The notes beneath the pieces were generated by a model. The model had not been told where the DNA came from. It saw nothing but the letters and a program-made list of their open reading frames with translations, and searched no databases. The position numbers and the translations under genes were made by a program. Positions 22,555-30,669 of a DNA stretch of 64,000 nt are shown one piece after another. Positions within the stretch are counted from its first letter, which is position 1, and each line of letters starts with the position of its first letter. Source of the stretch: Pseudophaeobacter sp. EL27 (GTDB lineage Bacteria; Pseudomonadota; Alphaproteobacteria; Rhodobacterales; Rhodobacteraceae); assembly GCF_900313025.1 (NCBI RefSeq), contig NZ_OMPQ01000009.1:12-64011 (forward strand), read 5' to 3'.

Positions 22555-23049
22555 ATGACCTCTTCCAAGCCCAAACTGCATGTGATCTGCGGTAGGATTG
22601 CAGCAGGGAAATCCACCCTGGCCGCCAGACTGTCAGAGCCTGCTCACATTGTCTGCATCAGTGAGGATGACTGGCTCTCGGCGCTCTACGGCACGCAAAT
22701 GCAAACTGTGCAGGACTATGTGAAGTTTTCCGCCAAGCTGCGTGAGGTGATGACACCGCATATTTCGCAGCTGTTGAAAGCTGGGCTCTCTGTGGTGCTG
22801 GACTACCATGCAAACACCATCGAGAACCGGCGCTGGATGCGCGAATGCGCCGCCCAGGCGGGGGCCGAGGTTCTGCTGCATCTTCTGGAGGTGGATGAGG
22901 AAACCTGCTGGCAACGTCTACTGGATCGCAATGCGTGCAGGGAGCATCCGTTTCAGCCCAGCCGGGCGCAGTTCATACAGATCTGCAAACACTACGCCCC
23001 GCCGCAGCCCGAAGAAAGTTTTGCTATCCAGATCCACCGAGCTGGATAG
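22555..23049 (+). CDS. small P-loop kinase-like ATPase (AAA_33/zeta-like fold)
   Basis: About 164 residues. P-loop CGRIAAGKSTLA is near the N-terminus, SEDDWLSALYG follows where nucleotide kinases bind substrate, and VVLDYHANTIENRRWMR resembles the Walker B/lid region of AAA_33 kinases. Likely phosphorylates a small molecule; substrate unknown. A GTG at 22528 overlaps the Lrp stop (GTGA) and is an alternative start; I prefer the ATG at 22555, preceded by AGGA. No antitoxin-like gene is adjacent, which argues against a zeta-type toxin. Confidence 0.75.
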   Translation: MTSSKPKLHVICGRIAAGKSTLAARLSEPAHIVCISEDDWLSALYGTQMQTVQDYVKFSAKLREVMTPHISQLLKAGLSVVLDYHANTIENRRWMRECAAQAGAEVLLHLLEVDEETCWQRLLDRNACREHPFQPSRAQFIQICKHYAPPQPEESFAIQIHRAG

Positions 23050-23087
23050 CACCAGTCTACCCTATGTTTGTGGTAGGTGCCCCCGCC

Positions 23088-23660
23088 TCAGTGGCCAAAG
23101 GCCTTGTTTGGCATCCAACGGGGGCGCTTGCCCTCTGGCCCCATGCGCATGTGCAAACAGGCGGTGCCAAGACGTTGGAAATACAGGATATCAACCTTAT
23201 ACCAACCCGCCGAAGGCACCTCTACCTCGCTCATGATGGTGGTGTCGCAGGCCTGACGACCATCGAAACGTCCAACCACCTGCCCGCCAATTCTGGCCCG
23301 CAGCCCATCGTTGGTTAGAAAATCAATGTTATGAATCCCCGGTTTGGCAAAATGCACATAGCCCTTGATCCCAGCCACCACATGCTCTGCTCTATTGGAG
23401 GTCAGGGTCATATCCCCCTCATTGGTGTCGCGGTAGTCCAACCCAGACAAGGGGCGGCCACGTTCGGACTTGATCTTCAAGGCTGAAGAGGCATCAACTA
23501 GATTTTTGACATCCACCGGATAGGCATAGCGCACCGCCAGCCCCGGTTTCAGGCCAGAAGGCTGCGGATTGGCGGGTTGCAGTTTCAAAGGCGCCGCGCT
23601 GAGCGCCGTCGCGCAGGCAACAACAATGGCGGCAATTGTACCGGTCAAAAGACGTTTCAT
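23088..23660 (-). CDS. exported PA14-like domain protein
   Basis: A 190-residue protein with a signal peptide (1 to about 22, MKRLLTGTIAAIVVACATALS). The mature part resembles a PA14 beta-barrel: VHFAKPGIHNIDFLTNDGLRARIGG is the classic PA14 core, followed by AGWYKVDILYFQR. PA14 domains usually bind carbohydrate, so a periplasmic or surface binding role is likely. The ATG at 23660 has an upstream AGTGTGAAATG context without a strong ribosome binding site. It converges with the kinase-like gene. Confidence 0.7.
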   Translation of the reverse strand: MKRLLTGTIAAIVVACATALSAAPLKLQPANPQPSGLKPGLAVRYAYPVDVKNLVDASSALKIKSERGRPLSGLDYRDTNEGDMTLTSNRAEHVVAGIKGYVHFAKPGIHNIDFLTNDGLRARIGGQVVGRFDGRQACDTTIMSEVEVPSAGWYKVDILYFQRLGTACLHMRMGPEGKRPRWMPNKAFGH

Positions 23661-23856
23661 TTCACACTCCCGTTTTGCCAGGCTTCTACTTGGCCCAGCC
23701 AATTTTTCCCACGGTAGCGACGATTTCCTGCAAAAGACAACCGCTTTTCCGTTTTAGGCTCATCACAAGCCTAGCATCACCCTGAAGGCGAGCGCTCTGA
23801 TCTGTCGCAATTTGGTGAAAAATCACAGGCAACCGCGAGACCCAAACCAGAAATGC

Positions 23857-23885
23857 AAAAAGGGCCGCCCAAGGGCAGCCCTTTT
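23857..23885 (-). terminator. rho-independent terminator of rpsD
   Basis: An inverted repeat AAAGGGC.GCCC/GGGC.GCCCTTT with a two-base loop, 28 bases after the rpsD stop codon, followed on the minus strand by a run of five Ts. A textbook intrinsic terminator. Confidence 0.85.
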
Positions 23886-23912
23886 CTCCAACAGCCCAAA
23901 GGGGCGTCAGGA

Positions 23913-24533
23913 TTAGTTTTTGGCGTAGAATTCCACGACCAGGTTTGGTTCCATAACAACTGGGTAAGGCACATCGGCCAGGCCAGGGGCGCGCACGAAT
24001 GTGGCGGTCATTTTGGAGTGGTCAGCTTCGATGTAGTCAGGAACATCACGCTCGGCCAGGGCAACAGCTTCCAGCAGAACTGCCAGTTGCTTGGACTTGT
24101 CACGCACTGCGATGACATCGCCTTCTTTGACACGGTATGACGCGATGTTGACGCGCTTGCCGTTGACGGTGACGTGGCCGTGGTTGACGAACTGACGTGC
24201 AGCAAAAACGGTAGGAACAAACTTGGCGCGGTAGATAACTGCGTCCAGGCGGCGCTCCAGCAGGCCGATCAGGTTTTCACCAGTATCGCCTTTTACACGC
24301 TCAGCTTCGGCGTAGATGCGACGGAATTGCTTCTCGGTGATATCGCCGTAGTAGCCCTTCAGCTTCTGCTTGGCGCGCAGCTGAATACCAAAATCGGACA
24401 GCTTGCCCTTACGGCGCTGACCGTGCTGGCCGGGACCATATTCACGACGATTAACTGGGGACTTAGGACGGCCCCAGATGTTTTCGCCCATGCGGCGGTC
24501 AATTTTATACTTGGCAGACGTACGTTTAGTCAC
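23913..24533 (-). CDS. rpsD: 30S ribosomal protein S4
   Basis: A 206-residue primary 16S rRNA-binding protein. The N-terminus [20 protein letters not shown] and the S4 RNA-binding domain [31 protein letters not shown] are unmistakable. It starts at a GTG with AAGGAGAA just upstream. As in other alphaproteobacteria it stands alone, away from the alpha operon. A terminator lies immediately downstream. Confidence 0.98.
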   Translation of the reverse strand: MTKRTSAKYKIDRRMGENIWGRPKSPVNRREYGPGQHGQRRKGKLSDFGIQLRAKQKLKGYYGDITEKQFRRIYAEAERVKGDTGENLIGLLERRLDAVIYRAKFVPTVFAARQFVNHGHVTVNGKRVNIASYRVKEGDVIAVRDKSKQLAVLLEAVALAERDVPDYIEADHSKMTATFVRAPGLADVPYPVVMEPNLVVEFYAKN

Positions 24534-24741
24534 GGCTGTTCTCCTTCGTTTAAGCCGTAGCCGGTGCAGGCTACTATGAAGGGCGTTGTCCTCTTAGGAT
24601 TGGACCGTCTGGTCCGCGCCTATGACAGGAATCCCCTTGCGGGGCCCACCAACACCAATGAAGTGGCGCTTATAGGCGCAAAGGGAGCAGAGTCAACACT
24701 GCTTCCTTTGGTTTGGGTGGGATTTTTGAAACCCGTCGAAC

Positions 24742-25815
24742 TTAGGCAGCCTCATGCATCAAAATCGCCGCCTCAGAGCTGCTGAGATTGCGCCGTGCAT
24801 AGGCGCCATAGCTCATCGGGTCGCGTTCGACCTGCGGCAACAAGCCAGCCAGTCGAATGCGGTCCTGCGTATCCAGTGCCGACATCGAGGCACTGGCCGG
24901 ATGAAAGCTCTCGCTTTCCACCCCATTGGCCCAAAGCACCTGATGCGCCCCAAGAAGCAAGTGAATATAGGTCACTTCTCTTACCGAGCTATCCGCCGCA
25001 ATTGTATGACCATTGATCAGATCTCGCGCGGCCACCAGCACTTCATCAGTGTTGAACAGCGCCTGCACCTGCCGTCCGCGCAGCAACATGCGATGTTCTG
25101 GCGAGACCAGCAGTTCTTTTTCTGGCCGATCAATGCCCAAGGCACCGGCGCGAATACGGATCGGGCGTAGCTTGGGTACCACAAAGAGCCGCGCACCGCT
25201 GATCCGACGCGCCCCAATCCACTGGATCTCTTGCGCCCCGCTATCGCGGGTTTGCACCTTGTCACCTTCGCGCAGATCCTCGATCCGGCGGGGTCCACTG
25301 GGGGTGGCAATCTGGGTTCCCGGCGTAAAGCAAATCACCCCACTGCCCGGCTGCCCTGGCATCGTGTCCACCGGGCAGCCAATGCTGCCCAGTGAGTGAT
25401 GCACCACCCATAGGTCCATGCCCCTGGGCGGAATTTCATTTACAAACATCAAAAGAGGCCGCGCGCTATCGCTGACCTCAATCAGGGTGACGGTGTAGCT
25501 TTGAACACCATTGGTCACCACAAAACTCTTATCCAGAAGCGGATCTTCGACCGTAACATCGCGCAGATCTGTTCGGTTCTGCACCGCAGCCCCAACCAAC
25601 CTGCGTACCGAGCGCGCCGCGCGACGCCTCAGATCCGTTTCTCCATTCGCCATACCCAAACGCAACAGTTCAGCCGGGCCATCAACCCGCACTGCTTCAC
25701 CTTGCCACGACCACGCGGCCCCGACATCGATAGACTCGACCGGTGCGGCCAAAAGGCCATCTACTTCTGTTTGCGACCAAGAAATGACGAACGTGCCCTG
25801 AAAGCCCGTTTTCAT
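24742..25815 (-). CDS. Hint (hedgehog/intein) domain protein
   Basis: A 357-residue protein. The Hint-2 domain covers about residues 162-300: VICFTPGTQIATPSGPRRIE begins with the nucleophile cysteine, and LLVSPEHRMLLRG supplies the later conserved histidine. Such stand-alone Hint proteins are frequent in Rhodobacteraceae and may self-cleave or act as sorting domains of secreted proteins, but function is unproven. The N-terminal 160 residues are unrecognised and have no signal peptide. It lies upstream of rpsD on the same strand, with a 208-base gap. Confidence 0.85.
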   Translation of the reverse strand: MKTGFQGTFVISWSQTEVDGLLAAPVESIDVGAAWSWQGEAVRVDGPAELLRLGMANGETDLRRRAARSVRRLVGAAVQNRTDLRDVTVEDPLLDKSFVVTNGVQSYTVTLIEVSDSARPLLMFVNEIPPRGMDLWVVHHSLGSIGCPVDTMPGQPGSGVICFTPGTQIATPSGPRRIEDLREGDKVQTRDSGAQEIQWIGARRISGARLFVVPKLRPIRIRAGALGIDRPEKELLVSPEHRMLLRGRQVQALFNTDEVLVAARDLINGHTIAADSSVREVTYIHLLLGAHQVLWANGVESESFHPASASMSALDTQDRIRLAGLLPQVERDPMSYGAYARRNLSSSEAAILMHEAA

Positions 25816-25926
25816 CTGCCTGTGTGCCTGCTCTTATATTTTTTATTAACTAAAACTTAACAAAGCAGATCGTTCAGATAAAGAGCAAAGTCACCCCAGG
25901 CCCTGGCCCTGATGCGGGGTGTGTTT

Positions 25927-26853
25927 TCAAAACCTCAATTGCACCTGCAAGGCGCCGGTCAACTGGCCTTCGCTTTGGCTGGAAAACTCCTTGCCCAGAT
26001 AGGACAGCCCATAAAAGGCAGAGAGGTTTTGCCCCTGCCAGCGCAGGCCCAAACGGGCCCGGTGACGGTTGTTCTCCAGGGAATACCCAGCTGCATCAGG
26101 CAAAAACACCGAGTTTGAGACATAGGCGATATCTGCTCCTGCCGTCAGGGTCAGGCCTGTGGCCTCCCCCATCATGGTGCGGTAGCGCTGGCCAGAGACG
26201 CTATCGCGCGCCAACAATCCTTGCGACAACTGTCCATAAGTGAAATCTACCCCAGCACGAAGATAGGTTTCATCCCCGGCGCGTGCTTCAACAAAAGGAC
26301 GCAGGGCTGCGCGGTCAGACAAGGCAAATTCACGGCCAACTTCCGCTGAAATCAGGGGCCGGACCCTATTGGCGACCTGCCCGTTCAACACCGCGGCCGA
26401 GGGCTGCGGCGCACCGGCCAGATCATGAAGCCAGCCCTGCATCTCATCCAACTGGGTCTGGGGGCCCAGTATGGCCAGCCCCGCGCCCAAGGATATCTCG
26501 GTTCCGCGCCGCTGCATGTGGCTGTTCAGCTCCACCGTCAAGGCACCGGCCCAGGGGCGATCCGTCGGGTCCGGAGCAACCAGGTCGGCAGGCGCAATGA
26601 TCTGCCCCTGGATCCGCAGCTCCAACAGCTCCCCAAAGCCCGCGGGCGCCTGGCCCTGCCAGTCTCGGCCATAGATCCGCGACGAGGTCAGCGACCCGGT
26701 GCGCCAGCGGTCTTTGCCGTCTCCCAACAGATCGTTGGTAAACATCAAACCATAACCAATCTTATGACGAACGCCCTCTGGCGCAGGCGATTCAGCACTC
26801 GCTTGGAAGGGCAGGAAAAGGGAGAAGGCCATCGCCACTAGTTGTCGATACAT
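25927..26853 (-). CDS. LpxR-like (DUF2219) outer-membrane lipid A deacylase family protein
   Basis: A 308-residue protein with a signal peptide (MYRQLVAMAFSLFLPFQASA) and a predicted outer-membrane beta-barrel ending in the typical terminal aromatic residue (LQVQLRF). The YGLMFTNDLLGDGKDRWRTGSL segment matches the N-terminal LpxR/DUF2219 motif (ND...D.. T.G). LpxR removes the 3'-acyloxyacyl chains of lipid A in a calcium-dependent way. Whether the activity is kept here is unknown. The ATG at 26853 is used because it opens the signal peptide directly. Confidence 0.8.
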   Translation of the reverse strand: MYRQLVAMAFSLFLPFQASAESPAPEGVRHKIGYGLMFTNDLLGDGKDRWRTGSLTSSRIYGRDWQGQAPAGFGELLELRIQGQIIAPADLVAPDPTDRPWAGALTVELNSHMQRRGTEISLGAGLAILGPQTQLDEMQGWLHDLAGAPQPSAAVLNGQVANRVRPLISAEVGREFALSDRAALRPFVEARAGDETYLRAGVDFTYGQLSQGLLARDSVSGQRYRTMMGEATGLTLTAGADIAYVSNSVFLPDAAGYSLENNRHRARLGLRWQGQNLSAFYGLSYLGKEFSSQSEGQLTGALQVQLRF

Positions 26854-27223
26854 CAAATAGATCCTGCTCTTTGTGCCTCGCGTCTCCACCTGACAGGATC
26901 CTGATTGGCCCTCCGTGCGACGTGGTTAACACCGCGTTAACATCCGCGCGGATCGCTCAGCTAGTGCAAGAGGGCCACAGCTTTGGGATATGACAAACCC
27001 CGCTGCCTAACCTGCGCCACAGTCTTGCCGCAGTTCGTGAGAGGGACAAAATTCGGCCCCATAAAATCTTCGCTTTAAAGCAGCGACCCCGCAAAAAACT
27101 CTGTTTGATCCGCAAAGAGCACCTGCCACAATTGTCAAAGGCGAGCGTCAAAAAACTTGCCCGTTTTGCAACGTCTCGATTACAGCAGAGACCAGAAATG
27201 GGCCGCCCTGCCCTGTTGGCCCC
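26854..27223. other. 370-bp intergenic region without a recognisable gene
   Basis: Lies upstream of the LpxR-like gene and downstream of the TetR gene. Only a 64-codon minus-strand frame of unconvincing composition occurs. I see no RNA gene, repeat or strong terminator here. Confidence 0.5.
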
Positions 27224-27856
27224 CTAGGGTTCCAGCGACACCCCGATGATCGCCCCAACGGAATTCAGACCAATCTGCGACAGCTCCCCGGGGGCAAAGG
27301 CCTCTGGCAGGGCGCCGCCTTCCATCCACAACCCATCAATCAGGGCATTGCAGGCGGTGGCCAATCGATACAGGCGGTCCGGCGCAGCAGTGATACCAGC
27401 CTCCTCCAGAGCAGCCTGTATCAACTCCTGGAGCTGGTCACGAAATTGGACATAGGTTTTTGCATGGGTCTCTTTCATCCGCGCATCATGCTGCACCTTA
27501 TTGAGAAACCCAGCCCAAAGCGCGATCGAGCGTGGATCCACTACGGGTGGCATCACGGAAGACTGTACAAAAACGCGCAGCTGATCGCGCGCCGAACCTT
27601 TGACCGCCGCCACGGGGGCATAGGTCAGGTCTATCATCTGCGTCATATGATATTCATAGGCCGCTGTGATCAGGTCTTCCTTTGAAGAAAAATAGTGCCT
27701 TATCAGCCCCTGCGTCACCTCAGCCCGATCCGCTATGCCGCGCACGGTAGCCCCCTGCACACCTTTTTCCGCCACCAGCTCCAGAGTCGCCTCGATCAGG
27801 GCAAGTTTGCGCTGCTGCGCAGTTTCACGCGTAAATTTTCTGCGTTCGTCGCTCAT
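27224..27856 (-). CDS. TetR/AcrR family regulator, BetI-like C-terminal domain
   Basis: A 210-residue repressor. The N-terminal TetR helix-turn-helix reads LIEATLELVAEKGVQGATVR ... EVTQGLIRHYFSSKEDLI. The C-terminal ligand domain (SIALWAGFLNKVQHDARMKE, YRLATACNALIDGLWMEG) has the BetI/TetR_C_6 pattern, which in BetI senses choline. The gene is divergent from a ruined ABC-transporter ATPase gene, its likely former target. ATG at 27856 (MSDERRKFTRE) is preferred to an upstream codon at 27874. Confidence 0.88.
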   Translation of the reverse strand: MSDERRKFTRETAQQRKLALIEATLELVAEKGVQGATVRGIADRAEVTQGLIRHYFSSKEDLITAAYEYHMTQMIDLTYAPVAAVKGSARDQLRVFVQSSVMPPVVDPRSIALWAGFLNKVQHDARMKETHAKTYVQFRDQLQELIQAALEEAGITAAPDRLYRLATACNALIDGLWMEGGALPEAFAPGELSQIGLNSVGAIIGVSLEP

Positions 27857-27950
27857 CCCAGCCCCCCCCCACAACGGCTCACTATGATTACCTACCTGCG
27901 CAATTACGGCGATTACACCTTATTAGCCCAATCCCCAAGAACGTCCAGCC

Positions 27951-28173
27951 ATGCCAACAGGTACCAGCATCAAAACAGATACCGCAGCCCTAAAGACGAT
28001 ACTGAACAGAGATGCCGAGCGCATCGAAGACTTCCATGAACGGTTAGGCAGCCTGGAAGTTCTAAAGTGCGCTTCGTTCACCGCCCGGTAAGGCGGTGTG
28101 GTGGCGATCATTGGAGGCAGCGGCTCCGGCACATCAACCATGCTGCGCCGCATCAGCTTTCTGCCCTCCAACA
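27951..28173 (+). pseudogene. remnant of an amino-acid-type ABC transporter ATPase gene
   Basis: Reading from the ATG at 27951 gives an N-terminus ending RIEDFHERLGSLEVLKCASF, then TAR, a TAA stop (28089-28091), and, still in the same frame, GGVVAIIGGSGSGTSTMLRR. This is the start of a polar amino-acid ABC ATPase of the GlnQ/HisP kind, whose Walker A is normally GGSGSGKST. The stop codon, the Lys-to-Thr change in the P-loop and the loss of everything after about residue 75 show that the gene is dead. Homology breaks where a possible insertion-sequence end begins. No permease or binding-protein genes remain nearby. Confidence 0.7.
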
Positions 28174-28190
28174 GGGCTTTGTTGCACAAA
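28174..28190. mobile_element. possible IS5-like terminal inverted repeat
   Basis: GGGCTTTGTTGCACAAA, exactly at the point where ABC-ATPase homology is lost, resembles the terminal repeats of IS5-family elements (pattern recalled from the family, not searched). No transposase and no opposite end were found within the following kilobase, so at most a solo remnant remains. Confidence 0.3.
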
Positions 28191-28259
28191 ATTGATGGAA
28201 CCAGCCGCAAGGATTCATGCGGTCTCGTTCAGAGGCGATCTCTTGCCCGGTCTTTCTAG

Positions 28260-28847
28260 ATTTCGCCTCTCAAGTCGACCTGTGACGCGAAAACTGGCAT
28301 GAGATTTACAGTGATCCGCAGAAGTCGACGAAAGTTTGAAAAGTCTAGAAGCGACATCTCAAACTGAGCAAATTAGCATTCCTGCAAAGTGCCGTGCCTT
28401 CCGTCTCTCCAGGTCGCACACCTTTAAGTAAAGTAAGGAGTTTTCGATTTGTACTGCCCTAAGGTTAAAATGAAACAACCCGGGAGCCGTGACTTGAAAG
28501 TTGTGAAATCACAACATTTCAAAAGATTTACCTGAGTTCGGAAAACCCCATAATAGCGACACCCAAACTTTCGGACCCCCATGATACGCTCATAGAAACT
28601 GCGCGAGTATCGTTGCTCACGGCCCCAAGCGGCCGTTGGCAAGATGTGTAATCGCCGCGTTGCAGCTTCCGCAAAGCAGCCGTTGGACACATTGTACAGC
28701 ATTCTTGTTGACCAGAGAGCTGCACTGCGGACTTTTTTGCCGTCCGATTCAATGTGCCCAAAGTCAGCTTTGGCATTCGCTAATGATATAGAACTGCCCG
28801 TTTGTAGTAATTTCTACTGACAACTGTATTTGACTGTCACTGAATTT
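28260..28847. other. AT-richer intergenic region, no supported gene
   Basis: About 590 bases between the ABC remnant and the sensor kinase. A minus-strand 92-codon frame (28424-28702) has no recognisable family and implausible composition. Possibly eroded mobile DNA. No RNA gene or terminator was recognised. Confidence 0.4.
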
Positions 28848-28851
28848 ATGC

Positions 28852-28869
28852 CCTGCGGAAATCCGCAGG
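28852..28869. promoter_or_regulatory. palindromic operator candidate upstream of the two-component genes
   Basis: CCTGCGGAAATCCGCAGG has perfect 8-base arms around AA, 79 bases before the kinase ATG. A near-identical copy lies at 32010-32027 just before the TRAP transporter genes. Two copies ahead of the two transcription units suggest the binding site of the response regulator encoded between them. Confidence 0.6.
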
Positions 28870-28947
28870 CGCGCCATCTCGCTGCCTTTGCGCACCATTT
28901 ACATCTCGCATCACTCCGTACCACAGTGGTCAACAGGGGAGCGAGTG

Positions 28948-30669
28948 ATGCAAGAGACCGATATTGTTGGCCAAAAAAGCCGTATGCGCAAAAGCGTCTT
29001 GGGTATGCTAATTGCAACGGTCATCATTGCAACATTGGCTGTGGCTTTCGGAGCATACCGCTATTTTGAACAGGCTGAATCCTTAGCAGCCTCAAACCGG
29101 ATGGAGCTCTATTTGCGCTCGCTGAATGAAGCACTTCAGCAGCACCAGCACCTCCCCTTCGTGCTAGCGCGCGATCCGAGGTATTCGAACACGCTGAATC
29201 CTATTGACATCGACCCAGGCATCAACACCCGCCTCGATCAGCTTGCACAGCAGGCAAAGCTGGAAGCCATCTATTTGATGGATGCGTCTGGTTTGGTGCT
29301 GGCGGCATCTAACGCAGGCCTGCAAAATAGCTTTCTTGGTCAGAACTACGGGTTTAGACCCTATTTCAAAGAAGCGCTTACCGGTCAGAGAAGCGACTAC
29401 TTTGCCATTGGGGCCACCTCCGGGCGACCCGGGTATTTTGTCGCTGAACCCGTGACATATGCATCTGGAACACAAAAAGGTGTCATCGCTATAAAGCTGG
29501 ACGTTAGCGAACTGCAGCGCTCTTGGGTGAGCGCCACTGATACCGTCATTGCCGTAAACGAAGACAATATCGTTGTTTTGGCCTCTAATCCGGATTGGCT
29601 GTATCGCCCGATTGGTGAGCTTACACCCGACGTAAGGCAGGCGATTTTGGAAAGCAGGCAGTTCGGAACCGAACCGCTCGCACCTCTAGACTGGACTAAC
29701 ATGAAAAACGGAAGGGTTGTGGGCGAGGGAACCAGGTATATTGCGGCCGTCGGGCAAGCGAATTGGCGGGGGTGGTCCGTACACTACTTACAACCCGAAG
29801 CTGTTCTAATTCGTCAAACGCTTGCAATGACGGGATTGTTTGGAAGTGCAATCGCCTTGCTCGTGGGGTTTGCGACCTTTCTTCGCTCGCGACGCATCGC
29901 TTTGGCCTATGCCTCATCAGAACAACAACGCGTCGCGCTCATAGACACAAACCGAAAGCTCAAAAAGGCACAGGCTGAGCTTGCACGCAGTGCAAAATTG
30001 TCCGCACTTGGACAACTCGCCGCCTCCGTGACTCACGAGTTGGGGCAACCCATCAGTGCCTTCCGAAATCACTTGGCAGCGGCAGAGATCGGGGGGGAGA
30101 TCACCTCTCCAAGCACTCTCCAAAGCTTGAACAAGCTGGTTGAGCGCATGGAAGCAATAACGAGGCAGTTTAGGTACTTTGCCCGAGGGCGGACTGGGGA
30201 CAAAACACGCGTTAATCTGGCTGAAGTTATTGCCGAGGTCTCAAATACTCTGGATGCCGATTTTAAGGCTGCTAGCGTTGAGTTTCGTTTTACCCCCCAG
30301 TTGGCAACCGTAGAGTTGCAGGCGAACAAGCTGCTTTTGGAACAGGCGTTGACCAACTTGCTGACAAACGCACTTCATGCTGTCGAACGTGCGCCCAACC
30401 CCAAAATCATCGTCCAAATGACATCGGACGACACTCATGCTGAGCTGCGAGTTTCGGACAACGGACCTGGCCTCGAAGGACTCGGTCTTGCGGATCTCCA
30501 GGAGCCCTTTTTTAGCACCAAACCCTCCGGTGTCGGGATGGGGCTTGGGTTGGCAATTACGGCCGAGATTATCAAAAATCATGACGGTGAATTGACCCTC
30601 GGCAACTCTGCCACGGGGGCCGAATTTATTGTCAAACTTCCGCTTTTGCTGAATGGAGATCCGAGATGA
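28948..30669 (+). CDS. sensor histidine kinase, DctB type
   Basis: A 573-residue membrane kinase. One membrane helix near residues 15-36, an extracytoplasmic double-Cache sensor (about 40-285), a second helix (about 290-312), then dimerisation domain with phospho-acceptor His363 in VTHELGQPIS and a HATPase domain (NLLTNALHAVE, DNGPGLEG, EPFFSTKPSGVGMGLGLAI). DctB-type sensors detect C4-dicarboxylates or related carboxylates outside the cell, so it probably reads the substrate of the TRAP transporter downstream. The ATG at 28948 has GGGAGCGAG in front. Its stop overlaps the regulator start by four bases. Confidence 0.9.
   Translation: MQETDIVGQKSRMRKSVLGMLIATVIIATLAVAFGAYRYFEQAESLAASNRMELYLRSLNEALQQHQHLPFVLARDPRYSNTLNPIDIDPGINTRLDQLAQQAKLEAIYLMDASGLVLAASNAGLQNSFLGQNYGFRPYFKEALTGQRSDYFAIGATSGRPGYFVAEPVTYASGTQKGVIAIKLDVSELQRSWVSATDTVIAVNEDNIVVLASNPDWLYRPIGELTPDVRQAILESRQFGTEPLAPLDWTNMKNGRVVGEGTRYIAAVGQANWRGWSVHYLQPEAVLIRQTLAMTGLFGSAIALLVGFATFLRSRRIALAYASSEQQRVALIDTNRKLKKAQAELARSAKLSALGQLAASVTHELGQPISAFRNHLAAAEIGGEITSPSTLQSLNKLVERMEAITRQFRYFARGRTGDKTRVNLAEVIAEVSNTLDADFKAASVEFRFTPQLATVELQANKLLLEQALTNLLTNALHAVERAPNPKIIVQMTSDDTHAELRVSDNGPGLEGLGLADLQEPFFSTKPSGVGMGLGLAITAEIIKNHDGELTLGNSATGAEFIVKLPLLLNGDPR

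Noticed and set aside
22555-23049. Zeta-type toxin gene
   Set aside because: Fold is similar, but no epsilon-like antitoxin is adjacent and the gene is co-transcribed with an Lrp regulator.
26957-27151. 64-codon minus-strand ORF as a gene
   Set aside because: No ribosome binding site and no recognisable composition of a coding gene.
28424-28702. 92-codon minus-strand ORF as a gene
   Set aside because: No ribosome binding site, no family, and composition like eroded intergenic DNA.
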